From assembly GCF_001761485.1 (NCBI RefSeq), contig NC_090773.1, positions 2,604,001-2,668,000 on the forward strand: a stretch of 64,000 bases of DNA, read 5' to 3'. Shown in pieces: positions 32,960 through 42,651 of the stretch. Positions within the stretch are counted from its first letter, which is position 1; each line of letters opens with the position of its first letter. The position numbers and the translations under genes were made by a program. The notes under the pieces are model-generated. The model was given only the letters and a program-made list of their open reading frames with translations, had not been told where the DNA came from and did not search any database. This stretch comes from Yarrowia lipolytica (taxonomy: Eukaryota; Ascomycota; Dipodascomycetes; Dipodascales).

Positions 32960-35821
32960 TTAGAACAAATCACTGGCGCGCACTCGCTTTCGAGGCGGCG
33001 AAAGACCTTTCTCCGGAGTAGGAGCACGGCCCTTGTTGGGGCTTCTACAAGGACTTCTAGAAGGACTTCGAGAGGAACCTCCAGACACGCTTGGAGACCT
33101 GCTTCTAGAATAACCAACTCGTCTGACCGGAGATCTCGACCGCGAATAACTGGCGGCCCGGTAACTGCTCCGGCCTTTAGCCCCTTTAGATTTAGGTCTC
33201 GGAGATGGCGATCGGGAATAAGATCTCGAACGAGAGTATGACCGCGAAGGCGAACGGGAATAAGATCGAGACCGCCGTCGACCACGAGGCGGAGAACCGG
33301 TTCTATCCCGAGATAGAGATCTTGACCGTGACCGGGATCGTGGCCGGGATCGTGGCCGTGACCGCGAACCAGGAGACCGAGTTAGCGACCGCCTTCTACT
33401 TCCTACACCTCGTCGTCGTCGTCGCCCCCGATCATCCTCAGACACTGAGTCATAGGAGTCATAGGAGTCATAGGAGTCATAACTATCGTAGGAGTCGTAA
33501 CTATCGTAGGAGTCGTAGGAGTCGTAGGAGTCGTAGGAGTCGTAGGAGTCGTATGAGTCATAACTGTCGTATGAATCGTAACTGTCGTACTCTCGCTTCT
33601 GCTCTTCCTCCTCCTTCTTCAGCCTCTCCTCCTCCTCCACCAGACCAGGAAGAATCTCCCGCATACCATCTGTCAAAGGACCAAGATTAATGGCAGTGAA
33701 ATAGTTGATGGCAAACCGAACATGAGAAGCATTCGTCTTGGGGAACATACCGGCAATGTACTGCTGCACAAACGACTTGGAAAGTCGCTCCTTCAACAGA
33801 TCCATTCCCAGCTCCTGACGCATCTCGGTGAACATAATCTTGAGAAAGATACGGTTCGAGGGGTTCGAGTCCTCTTCAGTCAGAGAAACAGCCTCCAAAA
33901 CCTTCCACGACAGAGAATCTGATGCCAACAGGTACCCAAAGAACGTGGCAATGTTTCTGATCTGATTGGGCTCGTATCTGTGGATAACCGAGTAAAAGAA
34001 CCCAAAGGTGTTCTCAAAGTTGGTTCTCCATTCCCGCGACAGTCTCAGAAGCCGCTCTCCTGTACCTCCGTAGATTTTGTTATAAATCTTCTCTTGAGCA
34101 CAACACTCCACAAGCATGTTCGTCACCTCCTGGGTCCGCTTGAGACGCAGAATCAGAGCCTGGTCTTCGGGGAGACCCTCAGGGATCTCAATAACCGTTC
34201 GAGACAGCTTGACAAGCTTGTGAACGATTTCGTCGATCGACATGGTCGACATGACCGTCAGATAAATTTTCTTTCGCAACGTAGCAAGCTCTGTACCCGT
34301 GAGGTCTCGCACAGCCGAGGTAGAGGCTTGAGCCTCCTCCTCTTCATCCTCCTCCTCCTCCTCTTCATCATCTGCCTCTTCCTCGGCTTCACTATCATCT
34401 TCCTCTTCGTCGTCAGAGTCTCCCAGGATCTCCTTTTTCAGCAAATCGTACTTCTCCTCGTTGGCCTCGTAGTCAGGGTCCATAACAAAGTAGTTGAGCA
34501 GCTTATCATCTGTAAACTTGTCGTCCAAACCCGTCATATGTGTCACATAGTCCTCCTCGTCTACCAGGTCCAGTTCTTCTTGAACCACAGGGTAGTTTTC
34601 GTAGCCGTCTTTTCTGATCTGGAACAGCGTCTCGATCATGTACTGCGTTCGTTTTTCCAGCTCGCCATCATGCAACACAGCTCGAAGACGCTCAAATACT
34701 CCGTTGTTGGCAGCAGGCGAAACTTCGGCCAAAAAGGCACCGGACTCCTTGATGAAAGCCACAGCAACCTCGACAGAGTGATCTGTGGGGGTCTCAAGCA
34801 ACAAATGCAGCAACTGAAGCACTAGAACCTCATGAGCAACATGGTAATTGCACAAATGCGCCAGAAACGTCACACTTGACAAACACACGTCCTTCTGATT
34901 ACGCTTGTAGCCCCGTCGAAATTGCAGAATGAGTCGTCGCACAAGCAGCTCGCCAACCTGAGGTAGCTTGGAGTTGACAATGGCCGTCAGACAGGCGTAG
35001 ACAGGCGTATAGGGCAGAGCAAGACTCTGGGCGGTCATGACACTTCTACAGAACAGCCCACGTCCTCGGATGAGATTATGAGTGAAAATCTCCCCCGCAA
35101 TATCTCGAATGTTCTGAGCACTGACCTTGTTCACCAGCGAGTTGATTGCCTTCTTGAGATTGTCAAACTGGATCTTCTGGAACTCCTTGGACGTCTTATC
35201 CTGGACCAGCAGCTTCTGAAGCGCTCTGATTTTAGCAGGAGGAACGTATCGGCCTCCAGACTTTAGCTCCATGAGTTTCTTGAGCTCTTCTGCCGCTGCC
35301 TCCAAGTCATCTTCTGGGTTCTTTACTTTTTTTTCCAGTGCCTCTTCAGAAGGATCCCCCTCCTCCACATCCTCCACAACATCCTCAGAAGTATCCTTCC
35401 TGTCCTCCATCGAGACATTGCGTTCCTTGTCGTTTGTACTTTCCTTGTCGTGAGTACTTTCCTTGTCGTTCGTGCTATCCTCCCTCTTGACAGTCACATC
35501 CTCCACCTCCCTAGGGGCCAAGGGGCTTCTGTCATCATGGCCTCTAGGGCCATCTTTGCGTCGTCCATCACCTTCCCTTCGTGACCTCCGGCTTCTGCGA
35601 CTGGTTCTGTGTCGGCGCCGCTTCCTTCGGGGCGACCGAGATGGAGAATATGACCTGGACCGAGATCGTGACGGGCTTCTCGATCTGTCGCCACGATAAC
35701 TGCGTCTCCGGAGGGATCGAGAATCGGAATGGTCACGCTTCGAGTCACGTGTTCGGGCTCCTTTCACGTGTTCGGCCCTTTTCACGTGTTCGGCCCTTTC
35801 ACGGTGATTGACTCCTTTCAC
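32960..35821 (-). CDS. CWC22: Pre-mRNA-splicing factor CWC22 (MIF4G + MA3), start uncertain
   Basis: CWC22 is a spliceosome component needed around the Prp2 step of the first splicing reaction. The open frame runs from 35821 but opens at GTG, directly after in-frame stops, and its first 137 codons contain no ATG. They encode an RS/Arg-rich region and acidic repeats (S-T-N-D-K-E). The first ATG is at 35408-35410 and would give 816 residues. From there the MIF4G domain is intact (G-G-R-Y-V-P-P-A-K to about residue 300 of that form), followed by an acidic loop, the MA3 domain and an RS-rich tail. The tail includes about fourteen Ser-Tyr-Asp repeats encoded near 33445-33590. Either translation starts at 35408, or an unseen upstream exon or non-ATG start supplies the RS N-terminus. 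Human CWC22 also has an RS-like N-terminus. Confidence 0.85.
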   Translation of the reverse strand: MKGVNHRERAEHVKRAEHVKGARTRDSKRDHSDSRSLRRRSYRGDRSRSPSRSRSRSYSPSRSPRRKRRRHRTSRRSRRSRREGDGRRKDGPRGHDDRSPLAPREVEDVTVKREDSTNDKESTHDKESTNDKERNVSMEDRKDTSEDVVEDVEEGDPSEEALEKKVKNPEDDLEAAAEELKKLMELKSGGRYVPPAKIRALQKLLVQDKTSKEFQKIQFDNLKKAINSLVNKVSAQNIRDIAGEIFTHNLIRGRGLFCRSVMTAQSLALPYTPVYACLTAIVNSKLPQVGELLVRRLILQFRRGYKRNQKDVCLSSVTFLAHLCNYHVAHEVLVLQLLHLLLETPTDHSVEVAVAFIKESGAFLAEVSPAANNGVFERLRAVLHDGELEKRTQYMIETLFQIRKDGYENYPVVQEELDLVDEEDYVTHMTGLDDKFTDDKLLNYFVMDPDYEANEEKYDLLKKEILGDSDDEEEDDSEAEEEADDEEEEEEDEEEEAQASTSAVRDLTGTELATLRKKIYLTVMSTMSIDEIVHKLVKLSRTVIEIPEGLPEDQALILRLKRTQEVTNMLVECCAQEKIYNKIYGGTGERLLRLSREWRTNFENTFGFFYSVIHRYEPNQIRNIATFFGYLLASDSLSWKVLEAVSLTEEDSNPSNRIFLKIMFTEMRQELGMDLLKERLSKSFVQQYIAGMFPKTNASHVRFAINYFTAINLGPLTDGMREILPGLVEEEERLKKEEEEQKREYDSYDSYDSYDSYDSYDSYDSYDSYDSYDSYDSYDSYDSYDSYDSYDSVSEDDRGRRRRRGVGSRRRSLTRSPGSRSRPRSRPRSRSRSRSLSRDRTGSPPRGRRRSRSYSRSPSRSYSRSRSYSRSPSPRPKSKGAKGRSSYRAASYSRSRSPVRRVGYSRSRSPSVSGGSSRSPSRSPCRSPNKGRAPTPEKGLSPPRKRVRASDLF
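33445..33592. repeat. 9-bp coding repeat (Ser-Tyr-Asp) in CWC22
   Basis: A tandem array of 9-bp units (GTCGTAGGA and GTCATAGGA variants on the plus strand) encodes consecutive Ser-Tyr-Asp triplets in the C-terminal half of CWC22. Copy number may vary between strains. Confidence 0.9.
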
Positions 35822-36002
35822 GTTCCGCGTTCTTTATCACTCTGCTGGTTATGTGTTGTCGGTTGACTGTCTTCTGTTCGTGCTTTGAATGTATTTCTGT
35901 ATGTACGGTGGAAATATTTCAGTTCAATATCGTTGCATGAGGTAAATTGCCGTTAGAGTTACTAGGTGTTAGTTGGAGTGACCTAAGTATAATTGGGAAG
36001 TC

Positions 36003-36490
36003 AAAAAATAAATAAAAATAAATAAATAAAATAAAAAAAAAAAAATAAAATGTTAACTAATTTTGGCGCGAAATGGGCCCGATGAAGATGAAATTCAAAA
36101 GGAAACTCGTACTATCCTTCAGCTACAACTTGTACTTGTTCAAGTACCAGGTGAGATTTTACCCTTTGAGCGTCTTTTTTCTTGCACTATTTACTTGTAT
36201 TAGTATTCACGAAAGTAACCCGAAGTAAAGTCGATCTCAAGTAATATATATCTGTTGTCTTTTGTTCTGATTTTCCGATTCAATCCGATATATTTTGATT
36301 TATTCTGACTTTCTGATTTAAAATGGCGATTCTATTATATATAGAGAAATATATATATATATACTTTCAACGTGAGTATACTTGTCCCAAAAGTGCAATA
36401 TATGGCGGCTTTCTCAAGGTCTAAAATGAGCGTATAATATATCATTTTAGTCGCATAGTGCTCCTAATCACATTCCCGTATATATATATT
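36003..36490. other. AT-rich island
   Basis: The base composition drops sharply here compared with the rest of the window. AAATA-type runs at 36003-36050 are followed by ATATATAT stretches near 36337-36361 and 36479-36489. It could be a replication origin, a nucleosome-free region or simple drift; nothing specific is recognisable. Confidence 0.6.
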
Positions 36491-36680
36491 TTGCCCCATC
36501 TCGTCCCAGTCCCGTCTGACCCGGCTTCAGTCGAAAAACAGCCTTCCATGCTTCCAGTCAAATGTTCATTCTCTTCGGACAGACTTGTGTGATGTCCATG
36601 TATTGATGACAAGTATTATTGATTAGATATAGTTAATTAACAAACTCACAACCCTTTAGGGACACCACGTTCCGATAGTA

Positions 36681-36702
36681 GCACACACCCTTCGGTGTGT
36701 GC
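36681..36702. repeat. Perfect 9-bp inverted repeat with CTTC loop
   Basis: GCACACACC pairs with GGTGTGTGC around a four-base CTTC loop. It stands alone in a gene-free region; it may be a structured RNA end or chance. Confidence 0.7.
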
Positions 36703-37213
36703 GTGCTTTCTCCATTCACCAAAAGAGATTCTAGATCAGAGAACTATCTAGAGGATTGGACGTTCTCGTCTACGACCAAAGCTGGTCCTCTCATCACTAT
36801 GTTGACTTTCATCATTATGTGGGGAAACTAGCCAGGTATTACCTTACCGGGTATTACCTTCAACACCATGGCCATTTTCGTGTGTACATGTTCTGAAGAG
36901 GACTTAGCCGCCGGCAAAAACCCACACAACTCGCGCAAATCGCACGATACGAGAAATCGGATAAGCCCAACACACTCCTTGTGTCCAGGAGCACCGTATT
37001 CTGAGGTCAAAATGCTGAAAACGACCGTGCCTCCTCAAATCACAGGGGTTCATCGTTTATGAACGGCATCAAATAACGTTTCCTTTTTATGTTCGAAAAA
37101 CATGAACTCGGGCCAGTACAAGTACACTGTGGCTTATGTTTACCCTCATTATCTCACGTCTAGCAGTTGTAAGACATGTTAGGGCGATCATTCCCGAAAC
37201 GGACGATATTATC

Positions 37214-37342
37214 CGAACATATCCTGATTACTCGAACATGTCCTGACTTCTCGAACATGTCCTGATTACTGAAAATGTCCTGATTACTGAAAATGTCCTG
37301 ACTACTTGAACATGTCCTGCTACTCGAACATGTCCTGCTACT
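37214..37342. repeat. Tandem repeat of about 19 bp, seven copies
   Basis: The unit is CGAACATGTCCTGATTACT with 17-19 bp spacing and small changes. Copies lie at 37214, 37233, 37252, 37271, 37289, 37308 and 37325, with a decayed eighth. Each unit carries ACATGTCCTG or AAATGTCCTG. Confidence 0.92.
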
Positions 37343-37797
37343 CGAACAAGTCTTCATACCATTCACATGTCAACAAGGCCAGTATAGAAACGTCCACAAG
37401 TACGTACACCCGTTCCTGGCTCGAGTGCTACTCGAACGATACGGGAACAAGTTTGGCACGGCGATTTCCCCGCCAGAACTCTCGCGGACATAAACATTCG
37501 GCAACCCTTCGCTTTCTGAACGAACGAAAGCACTAAAGGATGCTCTGATGCGAACCCACTAGGCCGTTTTTGTAGTGTAGAGGGACCAGAGAACCCATGG
37601 GACAGCAATGTCCAATGCTTGCCACTTGAGTATTCAACAAGGAGCTTGGTCCTCAGCTGGTCGTATATTTTTGAACGCTATCGTTATCGCTACCGATTGG
37701 CGAGAGGCGCAGATCTACAAGCAGGCACTACTTGTAGTGGCTGTCTAGCACGGCGCTGACGCCACATGCAGCAGTCAAAGGAGGACGATACCATAAA

Positions 37798-37808
37798 TAC
37801 ATATATAT
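37798..37808 (+). promoter_or_regulatory. TATA box of the small membrane protein gene
   Basis: ACATATATATA lies about 70 nt before the ATG at 37877, a normal spacing. It also argues against starting at the upstream in-frame ATG (37766), which lies before the TATA box. Confidence 0.5.
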
Positions 37809-37876
37809 ATCTACCAGTGGTACAAGCACCAGTGTGTCTCAAAAGAAAGTGTGCAGTCGACTACACCAACTCCAAC

Positions 37877-38122
37877 ATGCAATCCGACAAAGAACAAACT
37901 CATCACTTCGAGGAGGATCTCGACGACCGATTAAGAGCCATCGAGTCGCGGTTGGACGTCATCTCCGAGAGACTGGACGTGAAGACGGCCTCTGAAACCA
38001 CGTCGTCGACGTCTCAGGCATATTATTTTTCTTTGGTGGGAATTATCGCCGTCTTCGGCCTCCTGGTAGTCGGTATTGAGTATATCAAGTACCTGAAGCA
38101 GTTGAATGGCATCGAAAACTAG
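37877..38122 (+). CDS. Small single-span membrane protein, unknown
   Basis: The predicted product has 81 residues. The N-terminal half is acidic and forms a likely coiled coil (D-D-R-L-R-A-I-E-S-R-L-D-V-I-S-E-R-L-D, about residues 16-35). A Ser/Thr linker follows, and then one hydrophobic span (about 49-69, YFSLVGIIAVFGLLVVGIEY) near the C-terminus, suggesting a tail-anchored protein. I do not recognise the family. The start is chosen because a TATA box lies just upstream and the longer form would begin before it. It faces the MFS transporter gene tail to tail, only 74 bp away. Confidence 0.65.
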   Translation: MQSDKEQTHHFEEDLDDRLRAIESRLDVISERLDVKTASETTSSTSQAYYFSLVGIIAVFGLLVVGIEYIKYLKQLNGIEN

Positions 38123-38196
38123 GTGTACAATTATTCAAACAATATATTCAATGCAAATCCCCCACAAGTACCTCTCTCTCTATATATATCTCTTAT

Positions 38197-39777
38197 CTAA
38201 TGGACCATTCCGTTGTCGATGGACTTCTGCACAAAGTTCCAGTAGTCCTTCTTGGTCCATTTTCTCATTCTCTTGCCAACCACAAGCACAATGAAGAAGG
38301 TGCCCATGCAGGCGGCAGAGACTCCCGCGGCCTCTCCAAATGCGTTTTTGAGACCCTCCCGGGTGATCCACGGCGTGATTCCGTAGCCGATTCCGAAGGA
38401 CATGCAATTTCGGATGACAATGAGCGTCACTAGCGAGTCGGAGCCGATTTCTCTGTAGCAGTCGAGGGCGTAGTTGACGGAGGAGACGGCCGGGATGGTG
38501 GCCAGACCTCCGATGATGCCCATGCCGATGACGGGGCCGATCCAGTGGATTCCGTTGTATGCGCCGACTCCCCACAGCACCAGCATGGCCGGGTTGAGAA
38601 TAATGTGGATGAGAATGATCCACAGTCGATGTTCGGGCTCTGACAGACCGCCGTTTCGCTTGGCCAGCTTGATACGTAGCAGATCGGACAGGTAACCGGA
38701 GTACCAGGATGTGATAAAAGTGACGATGATGGGCGACACGTAACACAGACCGACCATGGAGGGCTTGAAGTTATAGGGAGGAGCTGACAGAATCATGGAG
38801 GCCGAGGCATTCAGAATGTTGAAGAAGATGATACCGGAGCCGTAGAGGAACCCGGCGTAGACCACGGGAGGGAACTTGAAGAAGATGATGAAGGGACGCT
38901 TGAACATCTCCCACAGCATATTCTTTCGGGGTTTGTCCCACAGTGCGAGTTTCTGTCGATAGGTCTTCATGGGCTTCTGCTGGTGTTCAAGAGACGATTC
39001 GGATCGGCCTTCGGAGTAGTCGTCGATTTTTTCGGGGTCTCCAGATCCAGAAGAGCCCTCCAGAACCGATCCCTCCTTGGGGACGGGTTGGGCAACGTGT
39101 TCTCGCACGTAGTTGGTCTCCTCGAAGAAAAAGAAGAGGAAAACCAGACACACTCCGTTGAAGATGGAGCCCCAGTAGAAGACCCACTTCCAGTTCATGC
39201 CCTCTGCGATGAAGCCTGCAACAAGAGGAGCAATGTAGGACGAGAACATGAGCGCAAAGGCGTAGACTCCGACCCATCGGCCTCGTTCGTGCTCGAAGAA
39301 GACGTCGGAGATTGTGATTTCGCACATGGTTTCCATGGGCGCTCCCAGGGCTCCCTGAAGGATACGAGATCCGATCCAGGCGCCCTGGGACTTGGCGTAG
39401 GGACTCCAGAGCTGGACGGCGAGAGTGCCGAGCACGGAGAGCAGATAGATGGGCCGCTTACCGTACTGCTGGCCCAGAGGCTGGCAAATGAGACAACCGA
39501 GGCCAAAAAACAGAAACATGTAGCCTGTTCCCTGGTTGAGCTCGTCCAGGGTCTGTCCACTTTCTTCGGTGAGCACCGAGAAAATGGAGTACAGCGAGTT
39601 GGACGGCACGACAATGGCCACCATGTAGACCACCATACAGAACATGGAGAGCAGTTTTCTGTTTCGCGACCAATTCAGCGGGTCATCGGGGTCTGACGAC
39701 GGGATGGGCGACACCACAATCTCCTGGTCCTGGTCAACCAGGATGATTGAGCCCGGAACTGCTTCGTAATCTAGCAT
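38197..39777 (-). CDS. MFS transporter, DHA1-type drug:H+ antiporter-like
   Basis: The 526-residue membrane protein starts with a cytosolic tail carrying D-P-D-D-P-L-N-W-S, a motif before the first span in many fungal MFS transporters. About twelve hydrophobic segments follow, split by a long central loop with an acidic/Ser-rich part (about 235-275). The motif-A-like G-x-x-x-G-K-R-P (QQYGKRPIYLL) after span 2 and R-I-L-Q-G after span 4 match the superfamily. The general type, Hol1-like or DHA1, is clear but the substrate cannot be read from sequence. Likely in the plasma membrane. Single exon. Confidence 0.85.
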   Translation of the reverse strand: MLDYEAVPGSIILVDQDQEIVVSPIPSSDPDDPLNWSRNRKLLSMFCMVVYMVAIVVPSNSLYSIFSVLTEESGQTLDELNQGTGYMFLFFGLGCLICQPLGQQYGKRPIYLLSVLGTLAVQLWSPYAKSQGAWIGSRILQGALGAPMETMCEITISDVFFEHERGRWVGVYAFALMFSSYIAPLVAGFIAEGMNWKWVFYWGSIFNGVCLVFLFFFFEETNYVREHVAQPVPKEGSVLEGSSGSGDPEKIDDYSEGRSESSLEHQQKPMKTYRQKLALWDKPRKNMLWEMFKRPFIIFFKFPPVVYAGFLYGSGIIFFNILNASASMILSAPPYNFKPSMVGLCYVSPIIVTFITSWYSGYLSDLLRIKLAKRNGGLSEPEHRLWIILIHIILNPAMLVLWGVGAYNGIHWIGPVIGMGIIGGLATIPAVSSVNYALDCYREIGSDSLVTLIVIRNCMSFGIGYGITPWITREGLKNAFGEAAGVSAACMGTFFIVLVVGKRMRKWTKKDYWNFVQKSIDNGMVH

Positions 39778-42651
39778 GTGTGGGTTGTGTGGTTGACAAG
39801 ATTGTAGTTTGGCTTGTCTATGTTCAATGTCGAATGTCGATATTGCCGTGGAATCGATTTCTCTTGTTTTGCGCAGTTCGCCACTTGACGTGTCGAGTTG
39901 CAGACCGTGTCGGGGTATATGAACAAGTCGCGCTACCTCTGTTCTATATTCCTACTACCGATACTTAATCTTTGCATCGGCGCTCATCTCAAATTTTTTT
40001 AGACTCTTTCAACGGCCAAACCTAGAAGCTTGCCGCCAGGTTTATTTCACTCGGGCCAATCGGATCTCTGAGGTACCGGGGAGGAGGCTGATACAAGGCG
40101 CTGAAGCAGGTTGTTTACGGCTGAATTGACTTGAAATCTAGACGGAGGACCCCGACGTGGCCAATGTCGTGACTTTTCCCTGCAATCCGGCTCGCGGTCC
40201 CCACGTTGTAGCTTGCTGGAAAAAACCAAGAAGTGGCTGACTGCAACGTGATTGATGAGACATTTCCGAATCCACCTTTGTCCACTCTCATCACGTCCAG
40301 AGTTGCATCTGGTAGGTGTGGAGGTCCGGAGTGCTGTTACACGGGGCTCGAGATATCGATTGTGGTGGAGCCTCTGATTGGTCCGATTACGGCTCGTTGT
40401 CTTTCCACCGCTTCAGCCGTGTGTGGCATTCTGTTCTAGGAAGCTGGGTCCCTGGTGGTAGCCACGGTTTACCTTGCTTTTCCCTTTTTTCCCTTTTTTC
40501 CTTTTTTTCCTTTTTTTCCTTTTTTCCTTTTTTCGCTTTTTTTTTCACTTTTGGGTGTCTCTTATTTTGGCTTTTTGGGTGCCCTTTTTTTCCACTGCCA
40601 AGTATCCATCTGAACAATGTACCAACTGCAGTCTTCAGAAGCAAGCGGCAGATTCGGAGGCCAAAACAGACGGAAATCGACGTGAGAAGAAGGGGAAACA
40701 GCAACAAGAGGCCAGAACCACCCGAACGGCGCGGGTTTGGCGCCGCATACACCCAGTTTAGGCCAGGAACGTGCTGAACACAAAGTCGCCCAAAGTCGCC
40801 CATGGAGTGCGGAATCTGCAAAAAAAGGAGCTTATTTCTGGGTTGATCCGGCGGAACAGGACCCTGGCCCGATGGATCAGAGGAGAATCCCGCCAGATAT
40901 CACAGGCCAAGCTCCGTTACCCCACAGATATCGCCCGTTAGCGTCTCTTATCGCGGCGCACAATGGCCAGGGTGCAGAGATAACCAAGAGGAGCTCTTTT
41001 GACCTTCCTACACGCCAATTTGCAACGATTCCACGACCCACCCCGACCATCAAACCCTCAAACCCTCAGTGCCTTCTAATGCGCCATGTCGGCTGCGGTT
41101 TCCTTGTGAGGATCCAAGAGTCATGGACTGGCAGCGTGTGTGCCAATGCTGCCACTACATGGTAGTTCCAGCTAACAGTGGGGTCTGGTCAGGACACTCA
41201 TTCTGCCTTGGTATGGGCTCTAGAACCACTTGCACCTGATCCACCACCACCGGTTTCCAGATAACCATAAACCCCCCGAAACAGTCGCGCGTTCTTGTCT
41301 GCAAACCTGGGCGTCTGCCGGAGCAGCAAATGAAAGTCTGATCCACCCAAGGGCTGAAACAGGGCTGAAAAATGGCTATCAGCGGAATGCTAATGGGGAC
41401 TCAAACAAGAGCTTCGTTGGGTGGAGTGGGTTATCGAGAAAGCTATCGATTGATTCAGAATAGCAGTTGGCCGTCCTTCTCTATAAGTATTAGGCGTTGA
41501 CCGACAATCTATCTCCGCACAATGCTACTGCACAAGTCTACGCCAGCGTGGAGGTGAAGTCTTCGACAGTTCAGGTGGGTGGGTACATACTTGCACTCGT
41601 ACTCGTACTACAGCTGGCCGCTAAATCCGAGAATAGTTGGGCTACAGAAAGTTGTCTCGACTGGAGCACGGATATGTGGCTGGAATGTAGGTAGCAGATC
41701 GGCAAAGACACCTAAGAGTACGAGTACTTGTAATTAGGAGGACTTGTACGACTTGGGTTTCAACAGACTCATCGCAGAACTCCTTCCTCACGCTCGTCCC
41801 ACCGCCAAACCTATAGCTCTTGGTCTCAGACAGTCTAAGAGCATACGAATGAAACAGTGGCCAAGTCGAGTGAGTGAAGCTCAAATATTAGTCAGGCCCA
41901 ATTCTACAGAGTGAGAATGGTACATTCTACTGGCACAATAGCGGTACTCCTACTTACCAACTATACCCTAGGAAAGCTGTCTTTAGACCCTGAAAATGGC
42001 CTTTGGACTTGATCCGAAGGCGACACTCGTACCGCCACTCTTCGCCACTCTTCTTTGCTAGCTGTGAATACTCGGCAACTGTCAATGAGCAACTGATCTC
42101 GTTTTTGGAGTGAAGTTTTGAGTGAAGTTTGAATGAGTTCGTTCATGGAACTACTCGTAGCTCTGAACTGAACACTTCCGAGACTTGTCACCAAGGCCGA
42201 GTTTTCAAGGGTTAGAAAAGCTGTCTCGTCGGTACAACTCGTTACTAATCGCCGACACATCCGCTCACATGTGCTCCAAGTATATAACATGTACGCCACT
42301 CTACTATCAAACTCCATCTGTGGATACATTTCAGATTGGTGTTAGCGAAAAGGGCCATTTTGATCTCCCCCCCTCCGAACGATTGCGGTCATGGCTCCAT
42401 GGCAGAGGCCAAAACGGACTCCACTGGTTGCTGCGTTTCTCCGAAGTGGTGGTGGGTGGGGAGAAGAAGATTAGGCCTGCAACTTTTTTTTTGTAGTCTC
42501 CCATGGGTGGGTTACCCGGCCCAACATACGGCCTACAGCTGAGTATGCACCTTCATGCAGGTAAATGGCGTGCCGTGGGCTGTTGGTGGAGTTGGACGAC
42601 AAACCTGACAAGTAGTTGCACCCATTGCCCAATTGCACAAAAGCACACACA
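39778..42651. other. 2.9 kb spacer, no supported gene
   Basis: It holds a pyrimidine tract at 40477-40546, TACTTGTA words near 41590-41750, and several weak open frames without family features. It contains the divergent promoters of the MFS transporter and CAF16. Confidence 0.5.
40477..40546. repeat. Pyrimidine tract (CCTTTTTT units)
   Basis: 58 consecutive pyrimidines made of C1-3 T6-8 units, one G, then eleven more pyrimidines. It is a possible nucleosome-excluding or slippage-prone element. Confidence 0.85.

Larger units (their letters stand above)
35822..37876. other. 2 kb AT-rich spacer with repeats
   Basis: It contains an A-rich block (36003-36050), TA-rich tracts (about 36240-36490), a perfect 9-bp hairpin at 36681-36702, and a 19-bp tandem repeat (37214-37342). 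No gene is supported before the small membrane protein. Confidence 0.6.

Noticed and set aside
40316-41165. Frames of 140-155 codons between the MFS transporter and CAF16
   Set aside because: One is made of the pyrimidine tract (poly-Phe); the others lack any family features.
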